Shown here piece by piece: positions 32,153-40,711 of a stretch of DNA of 63,355 nucleotides. Each line of letters begins with the position of its first letter. The first letter of the stretch is position 1. Source of the DNA: Rhizobium phaseoli (GTDB lineage Bacteria; Pseudomonadota; Alphaproteobacteria; Rhizobiales; Rhizobiaceae); contig NZ_ML133590.1 of NCBI RefSeq assembly GCF_003985125.1, positions 1 through 63,355 of the forward strand, written 5' to 3'. Made by a program: the position numbers and the translations under genes. The notes below the pieces were generated by a model. The model made no database searches. It was not told the DNA's origin and was given only the letters and a program-made list of their open reading frames with translations.

Positions 32153-33630
32153 CCGATTTTGACCTTGGAGATCGTCACCATCGCGCCGTTTCAGGGCTTG
32201 GCGCACATGCGGAGCCAAAGACCGTGAAGATACGCGCGGGCTTGGTCGACGACGACCTTCCGCGCCAGCATCTACTCGTCTGCCTCGTCAATCTGCTTGT
32301 CCGTCTTCACGGTTCGGTCGAAAGCGTTCAGCTCGAGGTGGACGGCAATATTGCGGTGGCAATGCCGCACATGGCCCCGCCTTGCGATGCACTTCACGCA
32401 ATGGACAACCTGGCGACTTGGGCGAACGGCGGCCGCATCCCTGTGCGGGTGGCGACAGGCCCGGCCGACATCACCATCGACATCGGCAGCGAACCTGCGG
32501 CAGATGCAGACCTCTATGCCTTTGGAGCAGGATGGAAGGCTTGGGTCGGCCGCGCTCCCGCGTCGTTAGCGCAGGATGACGCGGCACCCGGCTGCCTGGG
32601 TCCCTATTTTGCCGCCTCTATGGTCGCCGCCGAAGTGTTCAAAATTAGCAGAGGCTTGCTCAAGGGGCGCTTCGCGACCGACGATGCCTATTCTCTCTGG
32701 GATGTCTGCAGCGGACGTTGGGATGAGCTGGCGGATGGGCCGCCTCTGCGCGACCTCACACTGCCGAGCCTTTACCTCATCGGCGCCGGCGCCGTTGGCC
32801 AGGGTTTCATCCAGGTACTTGGAGCTTCTCAGATTCCCGGCGGCTTTCTCGTGACCATCGATCACGATCATCACGATGCCGAGGGAACGAACCTGAACCG
32901 CTGCTTCCTTGCGGGCGTCGAAGACGTCCTCCACCCTAAGGTCGATGCCGTCAAACGCTACCGCAATCTGACGGCTCTAGCGGGATACGAATTCCCGGGC
33001 AGTCTGACGGATTACCTTATGAGCGAAAAAGTCGGCCTGCCGAACGATCTCGTTTCATCGGAACGCCAGAGCGCTTATGACATTGTCGTGTCGGCAGTGG
33101 ACATCAACAGTTCGCGCCTGGATATCCAGGGGGTGCTACCGGGCCTCGTCATCGGCGGCAGCACCGACGGCCTTCGTGCCCAATCGGCGCTGTACGGCAT
33201 TGTTCCCGGCAGCGAATGCCTCGGCTGCTGGAATGCAGCCGAGGACGAAAAGCTAAAGGCAATTGCCATCGAAGCCGAACTGAGGGAGATGACAGTTGAC
33301 CACCAGCGCGAACGGTTGACCGGGATTGTCGATGACGTCGAGGCGGCGCTCGCGTACCTCGCGACGCCGAAACCCCGTTGCGGCCAATTGGGGGAGTCGG
33401 AGGTGCGCGCCTTCGCCACTGCTGTGTCGCCGGAATTCTCGGTTTCATTCGTCTCGCTGGCTGCCGCCGTCATGACCGCGGCAAAACTGTTCGCGGTCAT
33501 GAACGATCGCGAGGTGATCCGGAGCCGTCCCGCGAAAGCGATATTTGTGTTCAGAAACCTCGAATGCGTCGAAACGACAACGGCGCGTCGCCCAACTTGC
33601 CCGTACTGCATGCCCTCTCTACGCCCGTAG
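32149..33630 (+). CDS. E1-like ubiquitin-activating enzyme (ThiF/MoeB fold)
   Basis: The 493-residue protein has an N-terminal region of about 200 residues typical of operonic bacterial E1s, then the adenylation domain: nucleotide loop LIGAGAVGQG (210-219), TIDHDHHDAEGTNLNRC (the D-x-D...N-x-x-R block) and VVSAVD. Zinc-type pairs CLGC and CPYC (near the C-terminus) match ThiF-family structural zinc sites. PKPRCGQLG near residue 405 offers a candidate active cysteine. E1s adenylate the Gly-Gly end of the modifier and pass it to E2. It is the last gene of the four-gene operon. Confidence 0.8.
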   Translation: MTDFDLGDRHHRAVSGLGAHAEPKTVKIRAGLVDDDLPRQHLLVCLVNLLVRLHGSVESVQLEVDGNIAVAMPHMAPPCDALHAMDNLATWANGGRIPVRVATGPADITIDIGSEPAADADLYAFGAGWKAWVGRAPASLAQDDAAPGCLGPYFAASMVAAEVFKISRGLLKGRFATDDAYSLWDVCSGRWDELADGPPLRDLTLPSLYLIGAGAVGQGFIQVLGASQIPGGFLVTIDHDHHDAEGTNLNRCFLAGVEDVLHPKVDAVKRYRNLTALAGYEFPGSLTDYLMSEKVGLPNDLVSSERQSAYDIVVSAVDINSSRLDIQGVLPGLVIGGSTDGLRAQSALYGIVPGSECLGCWNAAEDEKLKAIAIEAELREMTVDHQRERLTGIVDDVEAALAYLATPKPRCGQLGESEVRAFATAVSPEFSVSFVSLAAAVMTAAKLFAVMNDREVIRSRPAKAIFVFRNLECVETTTARRPTCPYCMPSLRP

Positions 33631-33902
33631 CTGCGGGCTGATCGGAAATTATCGTGCCGATATCGCGCCGTCGCGGAACGACAATTCTTGGCCTGATGGC
33701 AGCAGTGATTTAGGCTGGCCGGCGCCGGGAATTTGAAAGCTCGGCCCGCATTCAGTGGGCGGTAACACGGCACATCCTCTCGAGTTGGTTGCTTGGTTGG
33801 TCGGTTTTTTCGGCAAAAAATTTTTGGGCAAAAAAGCTGTCATCTAGGACTAATCATCGTGACATTTGGCCTTTTAAACCGCTGGCCTTCCAGTTTTTTG
33901 GG

Positions 33903-34226
33903 TCAAATCAAGTGGCGTGCTACACCTCTCCCGACCACCCAGTGGCTGCCTTCGTACCTGATCGACTTTGCCCAGCCCTTGCTCTCGACCAGAAGCACGC
34001 GGTCATCGGCAAGGATGATCAAGTCCATTTCAACTGGCCGATCATGTCCTGGAAAAATATTGCAGTCCTGTGTAAAATACCCAGTGTGCGGCAGATGCTC
34101 GTCGAGTTCGCTGACGCCTTTGATTTCCCGTGGGTGCATGCCTTCACTGGCCAGGTATCTGATCTCGCGCCGTCGCAAATTGCTGCGAAGTCCCGCTGCG
34201 GCAGCTTTATTTCGCTTCTGATTCAA
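33903..34226 (-). CDS. Truncated NERD (nuclease-related) domain protein
   Basis: The 107-residue minus-strand product has a NERD-like core (TQDCNIFPG, EMDLIILADDRVLLVESKGWA, then GSHWVVG), corresponding to the D...E-x-K nuclease-like centre. Full NERD proteins are longer and continue past the point where this frame stops, so it is probably a 3'-truncated gene. Other frames in 33640-34500 carry no recognisable family. It lies convergent with the ubiquitin-like operon. Confidence 0.5.
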   Translation of the reverse strand: MNQKRNKAAAAGLRSNLRRREIRYLASEGMHPREIKGVSELDEHLPHTGYFTQDCNIFPGHDRPVEMDLIILADDRVLLVESKGWAKSIRYEGSHWVVGRGVARHLI

Positions 34227-34745
34227 TGGCGCCCCTCCGAAAAACGCATGACGATTACATTAGGCACTTTCCGCGCGTCGGGGCCCCTAGAGGTGAAAAA
34301 ATCCCACTCTTTAATAGGCAAGTCGCTGCTAAGCATTGTCAGCGCAGTTTTACTGAGCGAGCTGCGTAAACGATCTCCCGCATTGGGTATAGCGGCAAAC
34401 ACCATCGGCTGAACCGTCGCGGAGCGCTTCGCCGAGACATTGCTCGGCTGAAGTGACCGGCGAAGGGACGATCGCCGCCAGGAAACCATTGCACGCTTAA
34501 ACTCGCAACCTTAGATCTCGAGATCTTGCCACAAGCCAACGATGCTGACTGCAACGCATCCTCGATGGGATTTGGGAAGCTACCGGATTTCAGACAATGT
34601 GATCGCCGCCATCCAGCGTCAGCAGATGTCGCGGTATTTCACTCCTTAAAACAGAGCACGATATCCGACCCCCAGGCGCGCCGGCTACGAAGTCGTGGCC
34701 GCGGAAGGGACGGGAGCCGTGGGCCGACAATGCCTGGCCGGGCGG

Positions 34746-34990
34746 CTACGCCGAGATAGGCCGGCGGGTTTTCATTACGTCGCGGGCGATTGTCAGTTTA
34801 TGGGTCGGAGTGGTGTCGTCGTCCAGAACGAGGTCTTCCAGATGCACCAGTTCGCGATTGATCCACAACGAGGCGAAGCTCGACGAATGGGGTCCGTTCG
34901 ATGAAGCCGCTTCCGACCAAGGCACGGGCGATTCGCTCATCGAGGCCTGCGTCCGAAATCGGTGCAACCAGCTGTGCATGGGCAGATCCG
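34746..34990 (-). pseudogene. DUF1612 / RHE_PE00001-family remnant (N-terminal part), frameshifted
   Basis: Two minus-strand frames together match the start of this rhizobial plasmid family. LDERIARALVGSGFIERTPF lies in one frame, and SLWINRELVHLEDLVLDD plus PTHKLTIARDVMKTRRPI in the other. The second frame stops at 34746, well short of the usual length (over 300 residues). The parent family has a C-terminal DNA-binding region that is absent here. The surrounding 34230-35090 holds no other supported gene. Confidence 0.5.
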
Positions 34991-35092
34991 CAAGATCGTA
35001 AAATATTGAAATCGTAGTAAGCAATTCATTTATCCGAAATTATCATGCAATTCGCTTCCGCCATCCATTGTGAATTTGCGATGCGCTTGTCG

Positions 35093-35119
35093 CTTCCGAT
35101 AAGCAATGCTTATCGGAAG
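35093..35119. promoter_or_regulatory. Operator-like palindrome upstream of the Phd/PIN toxin-antitoxin pair
   Basis: Arms CTTCCGATAAGC and GCTTATCGGAAG are perfect 12-bp complements around an AAT spacer, 72 bp upstream of the antitoxin ATG. The core ATAAGC-N3-GCTTAT also fits the LysR T-N11-A pattern, and the same core occurs upstream of the lysR gene (36871-36887). It could be bound by the Phd-type antitoxin, by the LysR protein, or both. Confidence 0.6.
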
Positions 35120-35190
35120 TGACGTGTACAGATGGCTTGTACGCTGACGTTCAGGATGCTATTTTGCCTTTAGAGCTAGCGGAGTGCCCG

Positions 35191-35481
35191 ATGCCCCAGA
35201 CCAGCTACAAGATCAGCGAAGCCCGCAAAAACTTCGCCGAGGTGCTCGAACGGGCTAACCAGGGCGAGGAAATTGTCATCATGCGCGGCAATGAAGTTTA
35301 TGCCCGCATCGGCCCGGCCGACGGCGGCAAGCGGCCGTTCGGGCTGCTGCGCCAGCGCGGCCTGCCGGATGATCTGTTTGACGATGTCGATACCGAACAG
35401 GCGGCGATCGATGCCGGCGACTTCAACGACGACGTCGGCGTCTGGCAGGGCAAGGCGGCCGATCACGAGTTCAAGGCATGA
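35191..35481 (+). CDS. Phd/YefM-family antitoxin
   Basis: GGAG seven bases upstream fixes the ATG at 35191, although the frame is open back to 35119. The 96-residue product has the family N-terminus (YKISEARKNFAEVLERANQG) and a strand EEIVIMRGNEVYARI, with an acidic C-terminal tail (DDLFDDVDTEQA) likely to bind the toxin. Phd-type antitoxins bind their own operator as dimers; a strong palindrome lies upstream. The toxin ATG overlaps its stop (ATGA), the standard coupled arrangement. Confidence 0.85.
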   Translation: MPQTSYKISEARKNFAEVLERANQGEEIVIMRGNEVYARIGPADGGKRPFGLLRQRGLPDDLFDDVDTEQAAIDAGDFNDDVGVWQGKAADHEFKA

Positions 35482-35855
35482 AGGTGCTGCTCGACAGCCA
35501 CGCCGTCTACTGGTGGACGATCGGCAGCGGCCGGCTGTCCGACAAGGCCCGGCGACTGATCGAGGACAAGGCCAACAACGTCCTGGTCAGCGCGGTCTCC
35601 TTCTACGAGCTCGACAACAAGATGCGGCTGAAGAAGCTCGACCTGAAGCCGCAGGAATTGCGCGCCGCGGTCACCGCCAGCGGTTTGCAGACGCTTGGCA
35701 TCAGCGATCTGCATGCCGAGTTGGCAGCGAGCTTTGATTGGGATCACCGCGATCCCTGGGATCGCATCTTGGCCGCCCAGACGCGGCTGGAGCACTGCGC
35801 TTTCGTCTCGACCGATGTGGTTTTCGATGCGATTTTACATGAGCGGGTTTGGTGA
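35478..35855 (+). CDS. PIN-domain (VapC-like) toxin
   Basis: The 125-residue protein has the PIN-domain acidic set: Asp6 in LLDSHAVYW, Glu48 in VSAVSFYELDNKM, Asp91 in FDWDHRDPWDRILAAQ and a final Asp in FVSTD. PIN toxins are magnesium-dependent RNases that cut tRNA or rRNA. It is coupled by ATGA overlap to the Phd-type antitoxin. The pair may stabilise the plasmid or act in conflict. Confidence 0.85.
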   Translation: MKVLLDSHAVYWWTIGSGRLSDKARRLIEDKANNVLVSAVSFYELDNKMRLKKLDLKPQELRAAVTASGLQTLGISDLHAELAASFDWDHRDPWDRILAAQTRLEHCAFVSTDVVFDAILHERVW

Positions 35856-35920
35856 GTGCAATGACGATGAAGAAGACAACCAGACCAAAGGCTTAATGAC
35901 CGCGTCTCGATTGCGATCCA

Positions 35921-36832
35921 TCAAGCAGCTTGATCCGTCGGGCCCATGGCCAGCTGTTCCGCTGCAAATCTAAGGCTATCACTTAGCTTTCGATCTTTTT
36001 GCCAGACGACAACATAGTGATATACCGCCCCTGGAAGGAACCGTCGGAACTCGATGCCGAAATTGGCATATTCCTTCGCAACAATCTCATTCGTAATCGA
36101 GACGCCGATCCCGGCCGTGACAAATCCGATATCATGGCCGTTGGAGTCATATTCCACTACAATCTCGGGTGCGGCTCCAAGATATCGAAGCGCATTGACG
36201 CTCATTTGATGAGACGCGAACTGGGGGTCGATGTCGATGATGGCCTCACCGATAAGATCTTCGGCGGTAACCATCTCCTGCATTGCAAATCGGTGATTCT
36301 CCGGGAAGAGACACACGTTCGTGGCCGAGCCAATCGGCATCCAATCAAGGATGCGTTCGTCAATCGGCAATCGCGAGATGCCAAGATCCACGCGGCCGTT
36401 TAATACATGCTCTGCGATCTGTTGATATGTGCCTGTTTTTACCTGAACAGTATAAGAACGGCTTTTCTCGCGGATCCTTTTGACGACCCTCGGCAAGGTT
36501 ACGAATGAAAAGGCGCTTGGAGCCGCGATGCCGATCAGACGGGTATCGTTGTTCCGCAGAAATTCGATTGACGGTCCAATTCGATCAAGTCCCGCAAAAG
36601 CCGCATCAATCGTGCGCAGAAATTCCCATGCCTTGGCCGTCGGAATCAGTCTGTTGTTCTCACGGCGGAAGAGCGCGAAACCGAGCGCCTCCTCAAGCTG
36701 CTTGACGTTTTGGCTGACCGCCGGCTGTGTTATCCGCAGCACCTGTGCTGCAAGCCTTTCCGAGCCGGCACGCATGACCTCGCGCAAGATTTGAAGCTGG
36801 CGAATCCTCACTCCGGAGCCAGTGATATCCAT
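35921..36832 (-). CDS. LysR-family transcriptional regulator
   Basis: I start it at 36832 (MDITGSGVRIRQLQ), where AAGGGA lies upstream; the extended frame to 36922 would include a palindrome that looks like its operator. The 303-residue protein has the LysR winged HTH (about residues 8-65, AAQVLRITQPAVSQNVKQLE) and an effector-binding domain of two Rossmann-like lobes. It is divergent from an amino-acid ABC importer, the usual position for a LysR activator responding to the imported compound. A T-N11-A dyad (36871-36887) lies between them. Confidence 0.85.
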   Translation of the reverse strand: MDITGSGVRIRQLQILREVMRAGSERLAAQVLRITQPAVSQNVKQLEEALGFALFRRENNRLIPTAKAWEFLRTIDAAFAGLDRIGPSIEFLRNNDTRLIGIAAPSAFSFVTLPRVVKRIREKSRSYTVQVKTGTYQQIAEHVLNGRVDLGISRLPIDERILDWMPIGSATNVCLFPENHRFAMQEMVTAEDLIGEAIIDIDPQFASHQMSVNALRYLGAAPEIVVEYDSNGHDIGFVTAGIGVSITNEIVAKEYANFGIEFRRFLPGAVYHYVVVWQKDRKLSDSLRFAAEQLAMGPTDQAA

Positions 36833-36870
36833 GACCAAAGATCCCTTAGTGTCGTCGAGCACCTCAGACT

Positions 36871-36887
36871 GATAAGCCCTGCTTATC
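36871..36887. promoter_or_regulatory. LysR-type T-N11-A dyad between lysR and the ABC importer genes
   Basis: GATAAGC, spacer CCT, GCTTATC: a perfect 7-bp dyad with the T-N11-A geometry of LysR sites, about 40 bp upstream of the lysR ATG. The same core plus the flanking C(G/A)AAG is present in the palindrome upstream of the Phd/PIN pair at 35093-35119. This suggests that one regulator reads both. Confidence 0.6.
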
Positions 36888-37058
36888 GAAAGTTCTCGTA
36901 TCTTATAAATTGACGGCGTCAAGTCAAAGTATATTTTTGGATCAAGTTGGCCCTAATCGCGAGTTAAATTAATATATGTCGTCGCCTTAGGGTTAAAATG
37001 AACACCCAATGCATGCATCGGTGTAGTCTTATTTATTATTACTCGGAGGAGCGGCGAA

Positions 37059-37724
37059 TTGCACGGTTTTATTGGTCAGTTCGTCATCGGCCTGAAGAAC
37101 ACGTTGCTCGTCTTCTTCTTAAGCTGCATGCTTGGAACCATATTGGGGTTGCTGATCGCAATTCTCCGGAACTCACCCCGAACGTCGATTGCAGCTTGCA
37201 TGCGAGCCTATACGGGGGTCATCCGCGGTGTCCCCGAACTCCTCATCATTCTGCTCATGTATTTCGGGGGAACTGCGCTCTTAAGTGCAGCTGTCGGCCG
37301 CTACATCGAGATCAATGCGTTCGCGGCCGGTGTCACGGCATTAACGGTGGTATTCAGTGGATACGCGGCGGAGATATTTCGTGGAGCAATCAACGCTGTT
37401 GCACCTGGTCAACGAGAGGCCGCGATAGCGCTTGGGCTTTCGCGCTGGCAAATCTGGTTTCTGATCATCATTCCCCAGATGATCCCTATCGCTTTGCCTG
37501 CTTTCTGCAACCTTTGTATCTCATTGATAAAGGATACGTCCCTGATCTCCGTTGTCGGGCTGACGGACGTCATGCGCGTCGCTTATATAGGGGCGGGTTC
37601 GTTGCGTACTCCCCTTCCCTTCTACCTCGCAGCGTCTGCGATCTATCTAACCCTCACAAGCCTTTCTCTGCTTTCGTTCCGGCTGGTCGAACGCCGGTAC
37701 GCGCTCCCGCTGGTGAAAGGTTGA
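37059..37724 (+). CDS. Amino-acid ABC transporter permease (HisM/GlnP type)
   Basis: A TTG start follows GGAGGAGCGG. The 221-residue membrane protein has about five hydrophobic helices and the EAA loop (GQREAAIALGLSRWQIWFLI) of polar amino-acid permeases. It forms the channel together with the permease encoded 4 bp downstream, with the periplasmic binding protein encoded next. No ATPase gene is found in this cluster, so the importer must borrow one from elsewhere or be incomplete. Confidence 0.85.
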   Translation: MHGFIGQFVIGLKNTLLVFFLSCMLGTILGLLIAILRNSPRTSIAACMRAYTGVIRGVPELLIILLMYFGGTALLSAAVGRYIEINAFAAGVTALTVVFSGYAAEIFRGAINAVAPGQREAAIALGLSRWQIWFLIIIPQMIPIALPAFCNLCISLIKDTSLISVVGLTDVMRVAYIGAGSLRTPLPFYLAASAIYLTLTSLSLLSFRLVERRYALPLVKG

Positions 37725-37728
37725 AGCG

Positions 37729-38433
37729 ATGGATACCGCTATCGCATTGGAAGCGCTTATCACCCTTCCCCGCGGGCTCATTCTCACTTTGGCTCTGACA
37801 TTCGCATCGCTTGCCGCAGGTTTTGTGGTTTCGATCCCGCTTGGCTTCCTGCGGGCGTCATCCAATCCATGGGCCTCCGCACCGGTCCTGGCATATACCT
37901 ATTGCTTCCGCGGCACGCCGCTGCTGGTACAGCTTTTCCTGATCTACTATGGGATCGGTCAGCTTCCCCTCGTCCGCCAGAGCTTTCTCTGGCCCGTGAT
38001 GCGAGAACCATTCTGGTGCGCATTCATTGCGTTCACCTTGAACAGCGCCGCCCATACCACGGAGATCCTGCGCGGTGGAATCCAGGCGGTCCCGCGTGGA
38101 CAGGTCGAAGCGGCCAAAGCCTTGGGCCTATCCAGCTTCCATACCGCCCGCTTGATCGTGTTCCCGCTGACGATCCGCATTGCTCTTCCAGCCTATGTGA
38201 ACGAAGTGATCGGATTGCTAAAAGCAAGTTCTCTTGCCAGCACCATCACCCTGCTTGAGATGACCGGTCTCGCGCGGCAGCTCGTGTCGCAGACATTTGC
38301 GCCATACGAGGTCTTCGTTGTCGCCGGCGCTTTCTACCTAATGTTTACCCTCCTGATCATGCAATCATTTCAGATGCTTGAGCTGCGCTGGGCGCGCGCG
38401 AGCAGTTCGCCGGCGCCGGCGCGATCACTCTGA
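37729..38433 (+). CDS. Amino-acid ABC transporter permease, second subunit
   Basis: The 234-residue product has the same fold as its upstream neighbour, with helices from about residue 15 and the EAA loop GQVEAAKALGLSSFHTARLI. A 4-bp gap to the upstream gene indicates co-translation. The heterodimer of these two permeases is typical for lysine/arginine/ornithine/histidine or opine-type importers. The true ligand is not evident from sequence. Confidence 0.85.
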   Translation: MDTAIALEALITLPRGLILTLALTFASLAAGFVVSIPLGFLRASSNPWASAPVLAYTYCFRGTPLLVQLFLIYYGIGQLPLVRQSFLWPVMREPFWCAFIAFTLNSAAHTTEILRGGIQAVPRGQVEAAKALGLSSFHTARLIVFPLTIRIALPAYVNEVIGLLKASSLASTITLLEMTGLARQLVSQTFAPYEVFVVAGAFYLMFTLLIMQSFQMLELRWARASSSPAPARSL

Positions 38434-38503
38434 GCGAGCGCGGCGAAAGCCATCGCTCGCTCCACAGTAACTCGCCGCAAACTAAACCAAGAGGACCATC
38501 GCC

Positions 38504-39349
38504 ATGAAACGAATAATCGCGCTTTCCCTATGTGTTCTTGTCATCTGCGCCAACAACGCAGTAGCGATGGACAGGAAGACACTCACTATCGCCTCAGAAG
38601 GCGCTTCACCGCCCTGGAACGCAATCGCCGCGGACGGCCAGTTGGCCGGCTTTGACGTCGATGTCGGCCGCGATCTCTGCCGGCGGATGAATGTTGAATG
38701 CACTTTCGTGCCCCAGGACTGGGACGGGATCATACCGGCACTGACCGTTGGAAAGTTCGACGCGATCATGTCAGGCATGGCGATAACCGAGAAGCGGAAG
38801 AAATCGATCGCGTTCTCCACACCCTATGCCGGAGGCTTCAACCAGCTCGTTATACGCAAGGACCTGAATCTCCCCACAACGGATACATCGGCCAAGCTCG
38901 ATCTGACAAGCATCGACGCCGAAAAGCGGGCGCTCATCGATCAGCTTCAAGCGGCGCTTACGGGCAAAACCCTGGGCGTGCTGCGATCTTCGAATTCAGA
39001 AGCGGTGCTCAACGAGCTGTTCGGCAAAGTCGCGACGATCAGAAGCTACGACTCCCAGGACAATATGCATCTCGATCTCGTGGCTGAGCGAATCGACGGC
39101 GGCCTTGCAGACTATTTCACCTGGAAAACCTTCCTCGATAGCAACGACGGCGGGATCGCAATGTTGTACGGCCCAGAGCTCTCCGGAGGCCTTTGGGGAC
39201 CGGGCGTCGGCGTCGGACTTCGGCAAGATGATCACGAGCTCATTGCCGCATTCGACAGTGCAATCGAGGCCGCCACGCGAGACGGAACGTTGAAGCGGCT
39301 GAGCGAACGATGGTTCGATATCGACGTTTCACCGCACGTATCGAAGTAG
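38504..39349 (+). CDS. Periplasmic amino-acid-binding protein of the ABC importer
   Basis: The 281-residue protein has a signal peptide (KRIIALSLCVLVICANNAVA). Its SBP_bac_3 core begins LTIASEGASPPWNAIAADGQ, with G-x-D-V-D in LAGFDVDVGRDL and the DAIMSGMAITEKRKKSIAFS hinge block. It delivers the ligand to the two permeases encoded upstream; gene order is permease, permease, binding protein. An insert around residues 125-150 between the lobes (DLTSIDAEKRALIDQLQAAL) is longer than in the standard family. Confidence 0.85.
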   Translation: MKRIIALSLCVLVICANNAVAMDRKTLTIASEGASPPWNAIAADGQLAGFDVDVGRDLCRRMNVECTFVPQDWDGIIPALTVGKFDAIMSGMAITEKRKKSIAFSTPYAGGFNQLVIRKDLNLPTTDTSAKLDLTSIDAEKRALIDQLQAALTGKTLGVLRSSNSEAVLNELFGKVATIRSYDSQDNMHLDLVAERIDGGLADYFTWKTFLDSNDGGIAMLYGPELSGGLWGPGVGVGLRQDDHELIAAFDSAIEAATRDGTLKRLSERWFDIDVSPHVSK

Positions 39350-39395
39350 AAGCCCGTTCCGTAATTAATAAACCCGAAAGCCAAAGGCAGACCTT

Positions 39396-40631
39396 ATGTC
39401 CGCACTCTTTTCCGTCGCTGTTACGGGTCAATCACTCATTCGCCATGATCTCAGAGCGATAAGCGATCCCCGGCTCATTGACATCACCCAGATCTTGAAG
39501 GCCAGCGATCTTGCTTTTACCAATCTTGAAACGACCATTTACGGTCGTCATGGAGGCTGGCCGCTCAAGGGCATCTATTTCGGCGCCTCGGCGCCGCAGG
39601 TTCTAGCAGCATTAAAGGGGCTTGGCTTCAATAGCCTGGCTTTGGCAAACAACCATGCTTTTGATCTTGGTCCCCCGGGTATCCTGTCGACACTGGAGGA
39701 AGTTGCGGCACGAGACTTCCTTCACGCCGGTATCGGTATTGACATGCGTCATGCCACCAAGGCTCAGAAAAAGCAGTTCGGATCTCGAACGGTCGCCCTG
39801 GTCGCGATGGATGCAGGCCCGGGGCCGTCCTTCATGTATGCCGAGGACGCAAGCGAGGGCCGGATGGCAAGGCCGGGCGTCAACAGGCTTAACGTCTCCA
39901 GGGTGTTCGAATTGGAAGCGGACACATTCAATGTGCTTCGCTCCATCCAGGACCAGTTTCAAAGCTCGCCGTTGGAGCGGGCGAACTATGCGCAGCCGGA
40001 GGACCCACCTGCCTTGAACGGCCCAGACGACATTGACTTCTATGGAACGATATTTCGCAGATCCGATCAGACCGTTCGCCGCGTCGTGGTGGATAGACAC
40101 AGCGCATCGGCTCAGCTTTCGGCAATCGCGGAAGAGGCAGGCCGCGATGCGTTCGTCATCGTCTATCTGCATCATCATCATTGGGAACCCAACTGGCAGC
40201 AAGTCCCGTCCTGGGTCCGGGAATTCGCGCAGGATTGCGTGAACGCAGGCGCAAGCCTCTTTGTCAGCCATGGCGCTCCTGTCCTTCAGGCGGTTGAGAT
40301 CTATCGAAACAGGCCCATTTTTTACGGCCTCGGAAACTTTATCTTCCATACCGATGACCAGGCGCGAGAATGGAGCCCGCCTGAAGTTTGGAAGAGTGTC
40401 ATCGCGACCTGCGATTTCGGCCCTGGCGGACGGGTGGAAGATATCAGCTTACGCCCGATCGTGATCGGTGGAACCGAGCCATTATCGGATCCCGCGCGTG
40501 ATCGCCTTCTCTTTCCAGTGCTCGCCGATCGGGCCATGGCGGCAGACATTCTTGACGATCTTGCCAGACGTTGTGCTGACTTTGGCACTGTGCTGGCTCT
40601 AGAGAACGGTATCGGCCGGATCGCTCTCTAG
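39396..40631 (+). CDS. CapA/PGA_cap-family metallophosphoesterase
   Basis: The 411-residue protein starts like CapA domains (ALFSVAVTGQSLI), followed by DLAFTNLETTIYG and NSLALANNHAFDLG, with a later VYLHHHHW and FVSHGAPVLQAVE, the conserved metal-site and histidine blocks of the calcineurin-like PGA_cap family. CapA proteins act in poly-gamma-glutamate handling, but many plasmid copies work on other substrates. It follows the binding-protein gene by 46 bp and may process the imported compound. No signal peptide is seen. Confidence 0.75.
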   Translation: MSALFSVAVTGQSLIRHDLRAISDPRLIDITQILKASDLAFTNLETTIYGRHGGWPLKGIYFGASAPQVLAALKGLGFNSLALANNHAFDLGPPGILSTLEEVAARDFLHAGIGIDMRHATKAQKKQFGSRTVALVAMDAGPGPSFMYAEDASEGRMARPGVNRLNVSRVFELEADTFNVLRSIQDQFQSSPLERANYAQPEDPPALNGPDDIDFYGTIFRRSDQTVRRVVVDRHSASAQLSAIAEEAGRDAFVIVYLHHHHWEPNWQQVPSWVREFAQDCVNAGASLFVSHGAPVLQAVEIYRNRPIFYGLGNFIFHTDDQAREWSPPEVWKSVIATCDFGPGGRVEDISLRPIVIGGTEPLSDPARDRLLFPVLADRAMAADILDDLARRCADFGTVLALENGIGRIAL

Positions 40632-40711
40632 ATAACAAACGGAAACGCGATGCGGGGCCGGCATCCGGCTCGACAACCAGCGGGGCCGCGGCTGCCCTTT
40701 TTTCTGTTCTC

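Noticed and set aside
40668..40705. Possible terminator after the CapA-like gene (GC-rich stretch followed by six T)
   Set aside because: The GC part does not form a convincing stem by eye, so I did not list it as a terminator.
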